DNA from: Chitinimonas prasina
GTDB lineage: Bacteria > Pseudomonadota > Gammaproteobacteria > Burkholderiales > Chitinimonadaceae
Direction: 5' to 3'
DNA: 64,000 bases
Assembly (NCBI RefSeq): GCF_030160395.1
Contig: NZ_BSOG01000001.1
Coordinates: 586,117 to 650,116 of the forward strand
A model generated the notes under the pieces. It ran no database searches. It worked only from the letters and a program-made list of their open reading frames with translations, and was not told the origin of the DNA. Position 1 is the first letter of the stretch. Each line of letters opens with the position of its first letter. Positions 9,118-16,971 of this stretch are shown piece by piece. The position numbers and the translations under genes were made by a program.

Positions 9118-11031
9118 CTAGTGCCTGGCGAACAGCTGGTTTTCCTCCGCCGCCTCGGTAAAGATGGCGATGGCTTGGTCCAGATCCTCGCGGGTATGGG
9201 TGGAGAGCACACTGACACGTAAGCGCGCATCGCCCACCGCCACGCCAGGAAACACCACGGTCTGGCAGAACAGGCCGCGCTGCCGCACCGACCGGCCCAT
9301 GGCCATGGTCTTCTGCTCATCACCAATGACAATGGGAATGACGGCACTTTCGCTGTGCTCGGTATTGAATCCGGCAGCCTGCAGGGCAGTGCGGAGGTAG
9401 CGGATATTGGCCCACAGGGTCTCCAGCCGCTCCGGTTCCTGCTCCATCAATTCCACCGAGCGGATCAGGCCGGCAGCCACGCCGGCCGGGATGGTGGCGG
9501 CGAAAACATAGGAGTTGGCGTAAAAGCGCAGGTAGTCGATCACCTCACGGTCACCCACCACAAAGCCCCCCATACCGGCCAGCGCCTTGCTCATGGTGCC
9601 CACCTCCAGGTCTACCTCGTGGCCCAGGCCGAAGTGCTCGGCCGTGCCAGAGCCCCGACGCCCCAGTACGCCGGTAGCGTGTGCATCGTCTATCAGCAGT
9701 CGGGCATCGTATTGCCGCGCCAGGGCCACCATCTCCGGCAGCTTGGCAATATCGCCATGCATGCTAAAGACGCCGTCCGCCACGATCAGCTTGCCGCCCG
9801 AGCGGCTGTCCGCCTTCTGCAGCGCCATCTCCAGCGAGGCCATATCGTTGTGCTGGTAGATTCGGCGTGCAGCGCCAGACAGCTTGCAGCCATCCTGTAT
9901 GCTCATATGGTTGTAGACATCGCTGATCACCGTATCGTTACCGCCCAGCAAGGCCGAGATCACCCCCACATTGGCCGAGTAGCCGGACGGAAACACGATG
10001 CAGGCCTCTCGCCCCTTGAAGGCAGCCAGCTTGGCCTCCAGCTCCAGATGCAAGGTATTGGTACCCCCGATAAGCCGGCAACCGGTATTGGTGGCGCCAA
10101 AGCGCTGGGTTGCATCGACGATGGCATCAATCACACGGGGATCGTTGGCCAAGCCCAGGTAGTTGTTCGAGGCAAACATCAGGAACTCGCGTTCCATGCC
10201 GCTGTATTCGTCGAAGATGACGGCACGGTTGGTACAAGCGCTACGGAACGGCATGCCGTACCAGAACAGCCCCTTGTCCGTACGATCGCGCAGGAAAGGC
10301 GCGAACCGCTGCACCTTTCCAAACAGGTCGCGACCGTTGTCGCCGGCAAAGTCACGCATGGTCAGGCTATCGTAGTCAGACGCGTCTTGCAGCCCAGCAG
10401 CAGTCTCCGGCTCAACCACCACCGCCTCCCCTCCCGCCTGCAGCCGCGCCGCTGCGCCAGCTTTTAGTGGGTAGGCGGCAAACCGTTCGATCAGGCTGTC
10501 CAGTGTCTCCATGCCACTGGCTTCGGCAGCCACCGGCAGCTCGAACAGCTTGTTCAGGTCTGCCACGATATAGGCCAGCATGATGGAATCCACACCCAGG
10601 TCTTCCTGCAGCAGGGCGGCAGGCTGCAGATCAGCCAGGGCATACTGGGTATGCTGCTTCACCACGTCCAGGATGACAGCACGGCGGGCGTCTCCGCCCT
10701 CCTCGTCAGAACCTTCCGCCCCATCCTCCGTGGCAGCCGCCTGCAGGCGGGCCAGCAGTTGGGTGGCATCGTTGCGGAGCGGATAGGGTAGAAAACGCGC
10801 CATCAGCATGGCCAGGGTTTCCACGCCCTGGGTGCCCACGGTATGCGGTACCTGAAACAGCTTGTTCAGATCCGCCCCAATGTAGGCAATCATGATGGAG
10901 TCTATGCCCAGCTCCTCCTGGAGCAAGGCGTCGGCGATCAGATCCTCTTCGGCATAGCGGGTATGCGTCTTCACGACGCTGAGGATCAGTTCTTCCGGTG
11001 CTGATCGCGAGGCGATGGCTTGCTCATTCAT
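9118..11031 (-). CDS. pigH: PigH-like bifunctional ACP-ACP-alpha-oxoamine synthase
   Basis: Two acyl-carrier domains come first, with phosphopantetheine serines in EELGIDSIMIAYIGADL and EDLGVDSIMLAYIVADL. A PLP-dependent alpha-oxoamine synthase (about 230 to the end) follows, with IDDAHATGVLGRRG and the PLP lysine in TMSKALAGMGGFV. This ACP-ACP-oxoamine synthase order is the signature of PigH, which condenses a carrier-bound acyl chain with serine to build the second ring of 4-hydroxy-2,2'-bipyrrole-5-methanol. I chose the ATG at 11031, which has an AAGGA motif about 8 bases upstream, rather than a start 48 bases further out. That gives 637 residues. The two near-identical ACP repeats are a clear internal duplication. 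Confidence 0.88.
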   Translation of the reverse strand: MNEQAIASRSAPEELILSVVKTHTRYAEEDLIADALLQEELGIDSIMIAYIGADLNKLFQVPHTVGTQGVETLAMLMARFLPYPLRNDATQLLARLQAAATEDGAEGSDEEGGDARRAVILDVVKQHTQYALADLQPAALLQEDLGVDSIMLAYIVADLNKLFELPVAAEASGMETLDSLIERFAAYPLKAGAAARLQAGGEAVVVEPETAAGLQDASDYDSLTMRDFAGDNGRDLFGKVQRFAPFLRDRTDKGLFWYGMPFRSACTNRAVIFDEYSGMEREFLMFASNNYLGLANDPRVIDAIVDATQRFGATNTGCRLIGGTNTLHLELEAKLAAFKGREACIVFPSGYSANVGVISALLGGNDTVISDVYNHMSIQDGCKLSGAARRIYQHNDMASLEMALQKADSRSGGKLIVADGVFSMHGDIAKLPEMVALARQYDARLLIDDAHATGVLGRRGSGTAEHFGLGHEVDLEVGTMSKALAGMGGFVVGDREVIDYLRFYANSYVFAATIPAGVAAGLIRSVELMEQEPERLETLWANIRYLRTALQAAGFNTEHSESAVIPIVIGDEQKTMAMGRSVRQRGLFCQTVVFPGVAVGDARLRVSVLSTHTREDLDQAIAIFTEAAEENQLFARH

Positions 11032-11098
11032 TGCGCGGTCCTTGTGCGTGGTCTGGGCCAGCCGGGCAAGCGGCGGCAAAAATCGGGCGGCGAGAGTT

Positions 11099-12205
11099 TC
11101 AAAGAGAGTTGGTTTCCAGGGCCGAACCTGCCGGCTCGGTCACCAAGTGGATGGGCACAGCCGGCGCCTTGCTCTGGGTCGACTTGCCGGCCTCCGCTTC
11201 GCGGATTAACTTGTCCCGTAGACGCAGGTAGTAGGCGTTGACCTTGTCCACCGGTATCAGATTGTTGGCGCTGAGGCTGGAGGCACGCGGCCATTGCCCT
11301 TCTATGGCCTCCAGGTCCTTGGCCTGCTGGATGAAGCGTTCCATCCGGCACATCATCCATGGCCGCAACTGACGCCAGAGCGGTATGGGCAAGGGCTTGA
11401 AGAAAGGGAACAACAGGTCTTTCTTGGGCTCCTGATAGCAGAAGCAGACCCAGGTGTTCTCATCGTCTATGGGCGTGGCCACCAGGTAGACGTCAAATAC
11501 GTCATTACGTATCTGCACCAGGTTGGGCATCAGCACATCCACGCCTATGCGCCAGCCCCGCTGCCATGGAAACTTGGCCGTCAGCGTGTCCTGAGCCGGG
11601 CGCTCGTCATCGGGCCGAAGAATGAAGTCGCTGGTAATCAGATGCCCATCGATGGCGCAGCGGAAGTCATCCACCCGCCCCCCCTTGGGATCCCAGATAT
11701 TCAGGAAGGAGCCCTTGTGCACAAAGGGAACGTGGTAGACCTCGCACACGCTCTCGACGTAGCGCGTGTAATGGATGGGCGCGGTCCAGCCATATAGCGA
11801 GGTAAAGCCCTTGTACTCGGCAAAATTGGCGAACATGGGCACTTCGGGATAGCTGTCCTGCTGCTCGCCATTCCATAGCCAGATCAAGCCGTGCTGCTCG
11901 TGAACCTTATAAGCGGGTACCTGCATGGTGCGGGGAATAACGCCGCACTTGCCCAGTACCGGCATGTGCACGCACTTGCCTTGTTGGTTGTACTGGAAGC
12001 CGTGATAGGGGCAGGCGATGGCATCGCCATGCTGTTTGCCCTTGCTCAACAGCACGCCCTTGTGGGCGCAGCGGTCTTCCAGACAGGCCACCTCACCGTT
12101 GCTATCGCGGTAAAGCACCAGCTTCTTGTTCAGCCGGGTAATCCCGACCGGCTTGTTCTTCACATCCTGACCACGTAATACGGCATACCACTGGTTGGGT
12201 ATCAT
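11099..12205 (-). CDS. Rieske [2Fe-2S] non-heme iron oxygenase, RedG-like
   Basis: A 368-residue ring-hydroxylase-type oxygenase. The N-terminal Rieske domain has C-x-H in RCAHKG and C-x2-H in CPYHGFQYN. The mononuclear iron region contains ESVCEVYHVPFVHKGSF, the two-histidine segment expected about 100 residues later. In Streptomyces, RedG and McpG are Rieske oxygenases that oxidatively cyclise the alkyl chain of prodiginines, and the placement inside a PigA/G/H/I/J operon suggests a similar tailoring step here. The start overlaps the PigG-like stop by ATGA. No dedicated reductase partner is visible nearby. Ring hydroxylation is an alternative activity. Confidence 0.8.
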   Translation of the reverse strand: MIPNQWYAVLRGQDVKNKPVGITRLNKKLVLYRDSNGEVACLEDRCAHKGVLLSKGKQHGDAIACPYHGFQYNQQGKCVHMPVLGKCGVIPRTMQVPAYKVHEQHGLIWLWNGEQQDSYPEVPMFANFAEYKGFTSLYGWTAPIHYTRYVESVCEVYHVPFVHKGSFLNIWDPKGGRVDDFRCAIDGHLITSDFILRPDDERPAQDTLTAKFPWQRGWRIGVDVLMPNLVQIRNDVFDVYLVATPIDDENTWVCFCYQEPKKDLLFPFFKPLPIPLWRQLRPWMMCRMERFIQQAKDLEAIEGQWPRASSLSANNLIPVDKVNAYYLRLRDKLIREAEAGKSTQSKAPAVPIHLVTEPAGSALETNSL

Positions 12206-12468
12206 TTTCCGCCCTCTCCGCTAGCCAATCTAAGAATCATCTCTTCCAGCCTGACCACGCTCTGGAAGTTCACCGGGTCTATCTCCTCCAGGGGAATCCG
12301 TATCTTGAATTCACTGGAGATGAAGTCGACGATGTCGAATACCGATACCGAATCGAGGATGTTCAGCTCCATCAGCGGCGTCTCCACCGTCAGGTTCTTG
12401 TCGCCATCCAGAAAGCTGCGGGAGATGAAGCCCAGTATCTTTCCGGTGAAATCATGTAGGGATTGCAT
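12202..12468 (-). CDS. pigG: PigG-like peptidyl carrier protein
   Basis: An 88-residue free-standing carrier protein. The phosphopantetheine attachment serine lies in ELNILDSVSVFDIVDF, which closely resembles the LDS/VDS-x2-FDxVDF pattern I remember for PigG. It would carry proline and then pyrrole-2-carboxylate for the PigI, PigA and PigJ-like enzymes. I chose the ATG at 12468 over a 19-residue longer frame because it gives the normal carrier length. The gene overlaps the end of the upstream ligase by 17 bp and the downstream Rieske gene by 4 bp, which indicates tight translational coupling. Confidence 0.85.
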   Translation of the reverse strand: MQSLHDFTGKILGFISRSFLDGDKNLTVETPLMELNILDSVSVFDIVDFISSEFKIRIPLEEIDPVNFQSVVRLEEMILRLASGEGGK

Positions 12469-14689
12469 AGTTGTCCTGGCTTGGAACGAGGGTTTCCGGG
12501 GTAGCAGCGAGCTCGCAGAGCTCATGCACTGCAGAGGCTGCAGCCGAGCGCAGATAGCTCAGCCTGGCGATTTCCGAGGCCAGCGACTGCGGGGTATTGA
12601 ATTGGTAGAGCGACTCTGGCGACACCAACACGCCGTGCTCGGCCTCCAGCACCGAGAGGATGTGCAGTGCCGAAACCGAGTCCAGCCCCAGCGCCGCAAA
12701 CGGGTCCTCGGCGCGGACATGTTCCAGACTGCAGCGGTTGAGCTTGGCAATCATGGCCCGCAGCCACAGGCAGATGCTGTCTGCCGATGCCAGGTCCAGC
12801 ACCGCCAGCGCCGCATCGGTCGCCTGCTCGTGGCTGGCGCCGCTCACGTCACCTCCGGCCTCGCACCAGCTGAAGTAGCTGCTCAGGCTGCCATCCAGGT
12901 ATTCGCCCTTGAGCGCAACGCGCTGCAGCTTGCCCGACGAAGTAATCTTGACCGTCTTGCGCGGCACAAAGACAACCTTGTCCGCCTTGATGCCGAACTT
13001 CTGTATCAGCCGCTGGTTGATGGCCACCACCAGGCTGGCAAAATCCAGGTCGGCCTGCCTGGCCTCAATCGCCAGCACCAGCTGTTCGCGTTCCTGCGCT
13101 TCCACCGAGAAGGCCACCGCCCGGCCGCTCTTCAACTCGGCACAGGCCACTGCCGCTTCGTATTCCAAATCCTGCGGGTAGAAATTAACCCCACGGATGA
13201 TGATGACCTCCTTCAAGCGACCGGTGACAAACAGCTCGCCGTCTGCAAGAAAGCCAAGGTCACCGCTGCGCATGTAATGCCCTGCCTGGCCACCAATGTG
13301 CAGGCCGAACTGCTGGCGCGTCTTGGCAGGGTCGTTCCAGTAGCCCTGCGCCACACTGGGGCCACTGATCCAGATCTCGCCTATCTCGCCATCCTTGAGC
13401 GCAATACCCAGCTGCGGGTCCACCACCCGCACATCCAGCGAATCATGTGGCCGGCCACTGCTGACCAGATAGCGACTCTCCGGATCGGTCTCAGGCAAGG
13501 GGCTCAGCTGGTTCTTGCCCAGCTCCCGCGCGCTGACGCTAAGGGACTTGAAGTGGGTATCCAGCGGCTTACCGGACACCATCAGGGTGGCCTCGGCCAT
13601 GCCATAGCAGGGATACAGCGCAGCAGGATCGAAGCCGACCCGGCCGAAGCGCTCGGCGAAGCGCTGCATGGTGTGGTAGTTGATGGGTTCAGCGCCGCAG
13701 AAAGCAATGTTCCAGCTGCTGAGATCCAACTGCTCCAGCTGGCGGTCGCGGATATTGTTGACGCACAGCTCGAAAGCGAAGTTCGGGCCGCCGCTGCTGG
13801 TGCCACGGAACCGAGACACCGCCTCCAGCCAACGATAAGGGCTGCGCAACACCAGATTGGTCGGCATCAGCATGGTGGCAAAGCCAGCGCAGACCGGTTG
13901 CAAGATGCCACCGACCAAGCCCATGTCGTGATACGGCGGTAACCAGATCACCGAGCGGCTGACACCTTCACGATGACCGAAACACTGTTCTATCAGGCGG
14001 GAGTTCTCCACCAGATTGCGGTTGCTGACAATGACACCCTTGGGCTTGCCAGTAGACCCCGAGGTGTATTGCAACATGGCGATATCATCAGGATTCGCCT
14101 GGAATTCACTGAAATGCCCTGCCCGCTCACCCAGGCAGTCTTCCATGCTCAGCCAACGCAAGCCCTTGAGTGCAGCATCCTGCTCGATGTCGTCCAGCAA
14201 TCCGTCCAGACCGGCCAGATCGGTGAGGACGATGGGGTCCTGCAAATCCTGCAGTATCAGCTTGAGCCTGTCGCGCTGCAGCGGGTTGCGGGGCGGAAAG
14301 GTTGGCACCGCAATGGCGCCAGCGGCCAGGCAGGCATAGAACCCGGCCACAAAGTACTTGCCTTGCGGCAGTACCAGCACCACCTTGGATTGCCCCGCTT
14401 CTTCCAAGCGCTGTACGCCTTTGATGGCGTGGGCGATGCGGGTAACCAGCGATTCCAGCTCGAAGTAGCTGAGCGTCTCCTCCTGCTCCGCATCCTCGCC
14501 CAGCACCGTATAAACCATTTCGCGCGGTGCGCTCTCAACCCGGTACTTCAGCAGGTCAAGAAAGGTATGGCAGTCCGCAGGGCCATTGCGATAGTGCGCG
14601 TGGCCACCTTGTCCACCCATCAATTCATCTGCCGCGAGCAGGCCGCCTTCGCCGCCCAGTACCTGGATACGAATATCGCTTGATGTCAT
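12452..14689 (-). CDS. Fatty-acyl-AMP ligase with C-terminal acyl carrier domain
   Basis: A 745-residue protein. Residues about 30-600 form a fatty-acyl-AMP ligase of the ANL superfamily, with MLQYTSGSTGKPKGVIVSNRN, WLPPYHDMGLVGG and YPCYGMAEATL. The WLPPYHDMGL block is characteristic of FAAL enzymes, which pass acyl-adenylate to carriers rather than CoA. The C-terminal 100 residues contain an ACP with ALGLDSVSALHIL as the attachment site. It would activate a free fatty acid onto its own ACP, giving the acyl-ACP substrate expected by the reductase/aminotransferase at 574-3411. It is the first biosynthetic gene after luxI, with a gap of 27 bp. TamT plays a comparable activating role in tambjamine clusters (recalled). 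Confidence 0.85.
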   Translation of the reverse strand: MTSSDIRIQVLGGEGGLLAADELMGGQGGHAHYRNGPADCHTFLDLLKYRVESAPREMVYTVLGEDAEQEETLSYFELESLVTRIAHAIKGVQRLEEAGQSKVVLVLPQGKYFVAGFYACLAAGAIAVPTFPPRNPLQRDRLKLILQDLQDPIVLTDLAGLDGLLDDIEQDAALKGLRWLSMEDCLGERAGHFSEFQANPDDIAMLQYTSGSTGKPKGVIVSNRNLVENSRLIEQCFGHREGVSRSVIWLPPYHDMGLVGGILQPVCAGFATMLMPTNLVLRSPYRWLEAVSRFRGTSSGGPNFAFELCVNNIRDRQLEQLDLSSWNIAFCGAEPINYHTMQRFAERFGRVGFDPAALYPCYGMAEATLMVSGKPLDTHFKSLSVSARELGKNQLSPLPETDPESRYLVSSGRPHDSLDVRVVDPQLGIALKDGEIGEIWISGPSVAQGYWNDPAKTRQQFGLHIGGQAGHYMRSGDLGFLADGELFVTGRLKEVIIIRGVNFYPQDLEYEAAVACAELKSGRAVAFSVEAQEREQLVLAIEARQADLDFASLVVAINQRLIQKFGIKADKVVFVPRKTVKITSSGKLQRVALKGEYLDGSLSSYFSWCEAGGDVSGASHEQATDAALAVLDLASADSICLWLRAMIAKLNRCSLEHVRAEDPFAALGLDSVSALHILSVLEAEHGVLVSPESLYQFNTPQSLASEIARLSYLRSAAASAVHELCELAATPETLVPSQDNYAIPT

Positions 14690-14716
14690 CGTGCGCTTTC
14701 GGAAGTTGTAACCGAC

Positions 14717-15307
14717 TCAGGAAGGGGAGTAACCAGGAACATTGATCCAGCAGGCGATGATGGGGTTGCCATCCACCAGCACAGGTGAACCCGCCCGGTC
14801 GGCACTGAAACCGGCCTTGCGCAGCAAACGCTCCACGCCTAATGGCGAGACAGTGATCACGCGCCGGGCACCGCTTTCGGCAGCACGTTCCAGCGTGGCT
14901 TGCAGTAGCTCCACCGCCACGGGGGAGGAAAACTGCCCCAGCGGCAGCTTGGCCGGATTGGCCGCCGAACTGGCTGCCTCGCTGAAGTCCACCGCAGCAA
15001 AGCGCGACAGCTCCCAGATATCGGGCGAATTCGGTACGTGTTGGCCGTTGAGCAGTTGAGGAAAAATTTCGCCCAGCAGATAGGGGCGGGTCGTAGGAAG
15101 CAGCCGGGCACCGCCGACTACCTGATCATCCTGATCCTGGGCCACCACATAAAGCGTATCGGGCCGGTCGAACTGATCAAACTCGAGACCATCCTGGCAT
15201 TTGAGCTGCCAGCCCAGCTTTTCCACGAACACCCGGTGACGATATCGGGCCAGTCCCATGAACACGCCGGACGGCAGATGGTCAGACCTTCCAGTGACGA
15301 TTTGCAC
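14717..15307 (-). CDS. luxI: LuxI-family acyl-homoserine-lactone synthase
   Basis: A 196-residue AHL synthase. It shows the conserved Arg/Phe/Trp of the N-terminal block (RYRHRVFVEKLGW), the two Asp of EFDQFD, GGARLLPTTRPYLLGEIFP and the catalytic-region Glu/Arg of IWELSRFAAVD. It makes N-acyl-homoserine lactones from S-adenosylmethionine and acyl-ACP. Two GTG codons are adjacent. The second (15307) has AAGGAGG at a usable 5-base spacing, while the first would be only 2 bases away, so I chose the second. It is the first gene of the bipyrrole operon, so AHL production and metabolite synthesis would be co-induced. A lux-box-like dyad lies about 80 bases upstream. Confidence 0.92.
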   Translation of the reverse strand: MQIVTGRSDHLPSGVFMGLARYRHRVFVEKLGWQLKCQDGLEFDQFDRPDTLYVVAQDQDDQVVGGARLLPTTRPYLLGEIFPQLLNGQHVPNSPDIWELSRFAAVDFSEAASSAANPAKLPLGQFSSPVAVELLQATLERAAESGARRVITVSPLGVERLLRKAGFSADRAGSPVLVDGNPIIACWINVPGYSPS

Positions 15308-15381
15308 CACTACCTCCTTATTCGGCTCTTCTCGGCGAGAGCATCGGAGCGTATTGAATAGAGCTTGGTGACTTCACGTAA

Positions 15382-15397
15382 CTACCAGATTTGGTGG
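15382..15397 (-). promoter_or_regulatory. Putative lux box in front of luxI
   Basis: An imperfect dyad reads CTACCAGATTTGGTGG on the plus strand: ACCA-GATT-TGGT with an outer C-G pair. Its centre is about 33 bases upstream of a TATTCA sequence (about 15353-15358, minus strand). That is the spacing expected when a LuxR dimer overlaps the -35 region. It lies about 80 bases before the luxI start. The assignment rests on symmetry and spacing only. Confidence 0.45.
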
Positions 15398-15704
15398 GGT
15401 CGCCTTCTGCCCGGCATGCTGCCAGGGCGCACAGCCGCGACACCTCATCGTTTCGCGCCCGCCTAAGTTCCCCATCGAACACGGCCAAACACCTTGAAGT
15501 AAGGCGTTTCAGCGGCTAGGCGCCTGACCGTCATCTTTTCGCAACATCACCTGCCGGTAACAGCCCGCCATCATGCCCGACACATGGGTAGTCACAGGCC
15601 AAGCAAACGCTAAGGCGCCGGGGCGGCGCTCCTGATGTGGGAGGCCAGCCCCGCATCGGCCCTACGGCCGCCATGGAGACAGCGCGTGGACGGTCTCCAG
15701 AATG

Positions 15705-15728
15705 CAAAAAGCGGCGCAATGCGCCGCT
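15705..15728 (-). terminator. Intrinsic terminator after luxR
   Basis: On the minus strand AGCGGCGC, ATT, GCGCCGCT is followed by a T-run, about 36 bases after the luxR stop. It would insulate luxR from luxI, so the biosynthetic operon should need its own promoter. Confidence 0.8.
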
Positions 15729-15764
15729 CCAGGTACTGCCATTCAATGCCTCCCTATCAGGTCA

Positions 15765-16481
15765 TCAATTCAGAAAACCCAACATAGCCGCACGAACCAC
15801 GGCCGCCGTCTTGTTCGACGCCCCCATCTTGGCCACCGCATTCTTGATGTGAAAATTAACCGTGTTCTCAGACAAAGCCAGTATCTCGGATATCTCACCA
15901 GCGGTTTTCCCGTCAGCCGTCCACTTCAGCACTTCCATCTCCCGCTGGGTCAGGTTCAGCTTGCCCCCGCCTATGCCCAACTTGGGCGACAGGATACGGG
16001 CCAATGCATTGTGCGAGGTCTGCACCAGCCAGCGCATCTTCAGCTCCTTGCTTTGCAATTCCTTGGCTGTGATCACCCCCCTGGAGCGGGCCAGCGTCAG
16101 CATGCCACCCACGCCGTTGGCGGCGCAGCTCGATTGCGCCCAGCCATGTCGCAGGCCGAATGATTGCGCCTCGTCCCACAGATCGGTGGCCGAAGCGAAT
16201 ACCTGGTTAGACCAGACGATGGGCGTCTGCGAACTGCGTCCATGCTGCACTGTCGCATCCTTGCGCAGATAGCCCTGCTCCATATAGCGCTGCTGCCATG
16301 CCAGCGGATAGTTATTCAGTATGACCATCTTGGGGTTAGACAGCGGTAAAGGCACTCTCAAGCCATAGGCGTAATACTCAAAGCCCAGTGCAATCGCAGC
16401 CAATTCAATCTGTTTAAGCAAGGTCTTTTCACAATTCACCGACTCCTGGGCAGCCAACAAGTCCGCTTGCCAATTCTTCAT
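15765..16481 (-). CDS. luxR: LuxR-family quorum-sensing transcription regulator
   Basis: A 238-residue regulator. The N-terminal autoinducer-binding domain contains a WQQRYMEQGYLRKDATVQH segment typical of AHL-binding LuxR proteins, with the W/Y/D pattern. The C-terminal LuxR helix-turn-helix has LTQREMEVLKWTADGKTAGEISEILALSENTVNFHIKN. I chose the ATG at 16481 because AGGAGGG precedes it at good spacing and the resulting length is normal for SolR-type proteins. The longer frame adds 15 unlikely residues. It lies upstream of luxI on the same strand with its own terminator, and is the probable activator of the operon. Confidence 0.92.
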   Translation of the reverse strand: MKNWQADLLAAQESVNCEKTLLKQIELAAIALGFEYYAYGLRVPLPLSNPKMVILNNYPLAWQQRYMEQGYLRKDATVQHGRSSQTPIVWSNQVFASATDLWDEAQSFGLRHGWAQSSCAANGVGGMLTLARSRGVITAKELQSKELKMRWLVQTSHNALARILSPKLGIGGGKLNLTQREMEVLKWTADGKTAGEISEILALSENTVNFHIKNAVAKMGASNKTAAVVRAAMLGFLN

Positions 16482-16862
16482 CCATCCCTCCTGAGTGATT
16501 CCAACGGAACTCAACCACCCACCCAACAGCCTGCAAGCAGGCGAGTTGAACGGGCCGGGTAATAGGTGCCCCGTTTCATGCCGCAGTTGTTGACACTGCT
16601 TGTTCTTCTAAATGTCCTGACTTCAATCCTTAAGCCTGTCACACCTCGCACCAGCCAATTATGCCTACAGCATAAACAATACCGCCGGCCCGCGTCACCC
16701 CCAGCCGCTGCAAGCGTAAGCACAGCAGCAACAGCTTGATATACAAAATATTACCCATCAGAATATGCTGATAACCTTGTCGGCAAGCCAGGGTGAGTGC
16801 AGCGCCTATCCGCCTGCTTGGTGGGGCCAAGCCCGGCTGCAGGCACAGCCTGACGCGCAGGC
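16482..16862. other. luxR upstream region, no gene seen
   Basis: About 380 bases hold the luxR promoter and leader. The ribosome binding site is at 16487-16492. I see no convincing gene, RNA or clear second lux box. Short frames here have no recognisable motifs. Confidence 0.5.
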
Positions 16863-16893
16863 AAAAAAAAAGCGGGTGCCTTTCGGCATCCGC
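16863..16893 (-). terminator. Intrinsic terminator after the subtilase gene
   Basis: On the minus strand GCGGATGCC, GAAA, GGCACCCGC (9-bp stem, one A-C mismatch, stable GAAA loop) is followed by nine T. It ends the protease transcript about 80 bases after its stop codon. Confidence 0.88.
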
Positions 16894-16971
16894 CCTCCTG
16901 CTAAAGACACTTATTACCAGTATGCTGCGCCGCAACAGCGGCCGCAGCTACTAGTAATCTTGCTAGCCGCC

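Noticed and set aside
12305-13942. 545-residue plus-strand frame opposite the FAAL-ACP gene
   Set aside because: The minus strand has complete ANL and ACP motifs. This frame is low-complexity Gln/Arg/His-rich shadow.
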